Part shown: positions 33,000 through 34,327 of the stretch, piece after piece
Layout of the letters: each line of letters starts with the position of its first letter
Numbering within the stretch: the stretch's first letter is position 1
Source: Actinacidiphila oryziradicis
Lineage (GTDB): Bacteria; Actinomycetota; Actinomycetes; Streptomycetales; Streptomycetaceae
Direction of reading: 5' to 3'
DNA: 34,327 bases
NCBI RefSeq assembly: GCF_005047355.1
Contig: NZ_SUMC01000076.1
Coordinates: 1-34,327 of the forward strand
The notes under the pieces: model-generated
What the model saw: the letters and a program-made list of their open reading frames with translations, nothing else
Databases searched by the model: none
Told to the model about the DNA's origin: nothing
Made by a program: the position numbers and the translations under genes

Positions 33000-34285
33000 T
33001 GTCGTTCATCACGAGCAGGCTCGGCAAGATGCTTGTCCTCGGCGTCTTCACCATCCTGGCGCTGATCTACCTCGGTTATCTGTTCGGCAAGGCCGGGGTC
33101 AGCACCCCGTTCGCCGGGAACACGTACAAGGTCTCGTTCACCACTCCGGACGTGGACAACCTCATTCCGATCGGCGACGTCGACATGGCCGGTGTGCGGG
33201 TCGGCAAGGTCGACTCGGTCAGCCATGTCAACGGCACGGCCAAGGTCCTCATCAAGCTCGATGCCAACGTCGCCCCGCTGCACAAGGGCGCGGGCGTGCA
33301 GATCGGCGCGAAGTCGCTGGCGGGCGAGTCGTATGTCGGCGTCACCGACGGCACCGGCAGTGCGCTGCCGTCCGGGACGGCGCTGCCCTCGTCCGCGGTG
33401 AAGCCCTCCGTGCAGCTCGCCGACGTGATACGCAGCCTCGATCCTAAGACGAGGACCTCGCTGGGCAGCCTGGCGCGCAGCCTGGGCACCGGTACCGACG
33501 GCACCAAGGAGAGCGTCTCCCAGACCATGACCGGTCTCGGGAACATCGGGAACCAGGGGTTCACGGCGCTGGACGCCATCTCGGCCCAGTCCAAGGACCT
33601 GATGACGCTGGCGCAGCAGACCACCACGATTCTGTCTGCGTTGGACGAAGGCGAGGGGCAGATCGGTCAACTGGTCAAGAGCGCACAGCAGTTGACGTCG
33701 GCGACCAGCGGGCAGCAGAAGAACCTCAGCGCGACCGTGCGCTCTCTGCCGGGCGTTTTGAGCAGCACTCAGACTGCCACGCAGAAGCTCACCACGCTGT
33801 CCACGTCGCTGGCGCCGGTGGCCTCGGACCTCAATGACGCCGCACCATCGCTGAACACCGCGTTGCAGCAACTGCCGCAGACCACCAAGGACCTGCGCGG
33901 GCTGCTGCCGGATCTGAACGGCACCCTGACCGAGGCGCCGGCCACCCTGGACCGGGTGCCGACCCTCGCCTCGGACGCGGACGCGGTCATCCCGCAGTTG
34001 GAGACGACGCTCAGCAACCTCAACCCGATGCTGGGCTACCTGGAGCCGTACGGTCCCGAACTCGGGTCCTTCTTCTCCAACTTCGGCGCCATGATGAAGT
34101 ACTCCGACGAGGCCGGAATCCACTACTTCCGGCTCGAACCGGACCTGGGCAACGAGCAGATCGTCAAGGGTGTTCCGATCAAGCTCCCGAACATTCTCGT
34201 CAACGACAACCCGTACCCCGCTCCCGGACAGAGCGACGCGGCGACCGGCCGGAGCTTCACCAGGCTCTACCCGGCCAAGAAGTAG
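32999..34285 (+). CDS. mceF: Mce-family protein, position F
   Basis: The 428-residue protein starts at ATG 32999, sharing one base with the mceE stop, with GGGAG 6 bp upstream. The anchor is MLVLGVFTILALIYLGYLFG. The MCE domain reads YKVSFTTPDVDNLIPIGDV, MAGVRVGKVDSV and SLAGESYVGVTDG. The helical region contains VIRSLDPKTRTSLGSLARSL. The C-terminal sequence (MLGYLEPYGPELGSFFSNFG) resembles the end of MceA (FLRPYTPDLVGWLSNWGAAF), which suggests that A and F face each other in the hexamer. It is the last gene of the operon; no mce-associated (mas) gene follows before the terminator. Confidence 0.92.
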   Translation: MSFITSRLGKMLVLGVFTILALIYLGYLFGKAGVSTPFAGNTYKVSFTTPDVDNLIPIGDVDMAGVRVGKVDSVSHVNGTAKVLIKLDANVAPLHKGAGVQIGAKSLAGESYVGVTDGTGSALPSGTALPSSAVKPSVQLADVIRSLDPKTRTSLGSLARSLGTGTDGTKESVSQTMTGLGNIGNQGFTALDAISAQSKDLMTLAQQTTTILSALDEGEGQIGQLVKSAQQLTSATSGQQKNLSATVRSLPGVLSSTQTATQKLTTLSTSLAPVASDLNDAAPSLNTALQQLPQTTKDLRGLLPDLNGTLTEAPATLDRVPTLASDADAVIPQLETTLSNLNPMLGYLEPYGPELGSFFSNFGAMMKYSDEAGIHYFRLEPDLGNEQIVKGVPIKLPNILVNDNPYPAPGQSDAATGRSFTRLYPAKK

Positions 34286-34301
34286 CCGCCGGGGCGCGGC
34301 G

Positions 34302-34327
34302 GGCGGACGCCTCCACCGGCGTCCGCC
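34302..34327 (+). terminator. Terminator of the P450-mce operon
   Basis: A perfect 10-bp stem GGCGGACGCC / GGCGTCCGCC with loop TCCACC lies 16 bp after the mceF stop and runs to the last base of the window, so any T-tract lies outside. Confidence 0.7.

Overview
The window is very GC-rich with strong G/C third-position bias. It uses GTG/TTG starts, carries actinobacterial IS remnants, has a TTA leucine codon confined to a transposase, and holds a six-gene mce operon. This points to a high-GC actinomycete, most likely Streptomyces or a close relative. The window divides into a mobile, damaged left part and an orderly catabolic/transport right part.

Left part (1-9127). The window opens inside a molybdopterin oxidoreductase of the FdhF/YdeP type. 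A graveyard of insertion sequences follows: four pieces of one rve/DDE IS family (1133, 1249, 5810 and an intact copy at 7617), a frameshifted IS110 transposase and an IS1182-type fragment. Inside this graveyard lies a complete cyanate-detoxification locus: cyanase (cynS) and beta-carbonic anhydrase (cynT), transcribed leftwards, with divergent cynR (LysR). Cyanase consumes bicarbonate and carbonic anhydrase replenishes it from CO2. At 6559-6602 the 3' half of a tRNA-Thr(CGT) gene survives, with a 16-bp direct repeat of its anticodon-arm sequence 134 bp downstream; this looks like the scar of a tRNA-targeted integrative element.

Middle (9128-20854). Two similar divergent modules appear. Module 1 runs leftwards as zinc alcohol dehydrogenase, aldehyde dehydrogenase, seven-iron ferredoxin and ferredoxin reductase, and rightwards as crotonase, 3Fe-4S ferredoxin and acyl-CoA synthetase. 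Module 2 runs leftwards as aldehyde dehydrogenase and aryl/allyl-type zinc alcohol dehydrogenase, and rightwards as a second crotonase. The two divergent promoter regions share a four-part sequence block. Module 2 is bounded by 73-bp inverted repeats that are also terminators and show compensatory changes in the stem. A DUF6158-like gene follows on the minus strand.

Right part (20855-34327). After an 840-bp gene-free leader, one rightward operon encodes cytochrome P450, 3Fe-4S ferredoxin, an SCP2 lipid-binding protein, two YrbE/MlaE permeases, an MlaF-type ATPase and six Mce proteins. It ends at a strong hairpin at the window edge.

The simplest reading (inference) is a dedicated system for a hydrophobic substrate. 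The Mce transporter imports it, SCP2 holds it, and the P450/ferredoxin pair hydroxylates it. The alcohol and aldehyde dehydrogenases oxidise it to an acid, the CoA ligase activates it, and the two crotonases act on the enoyl-CoA. A terpenoid or sterol-like compound would fit, but the substrate cannot be read from the sequence. No acyl-CoA dehydrogenase, thiolase or dedicated regulator for this part is present in the window.
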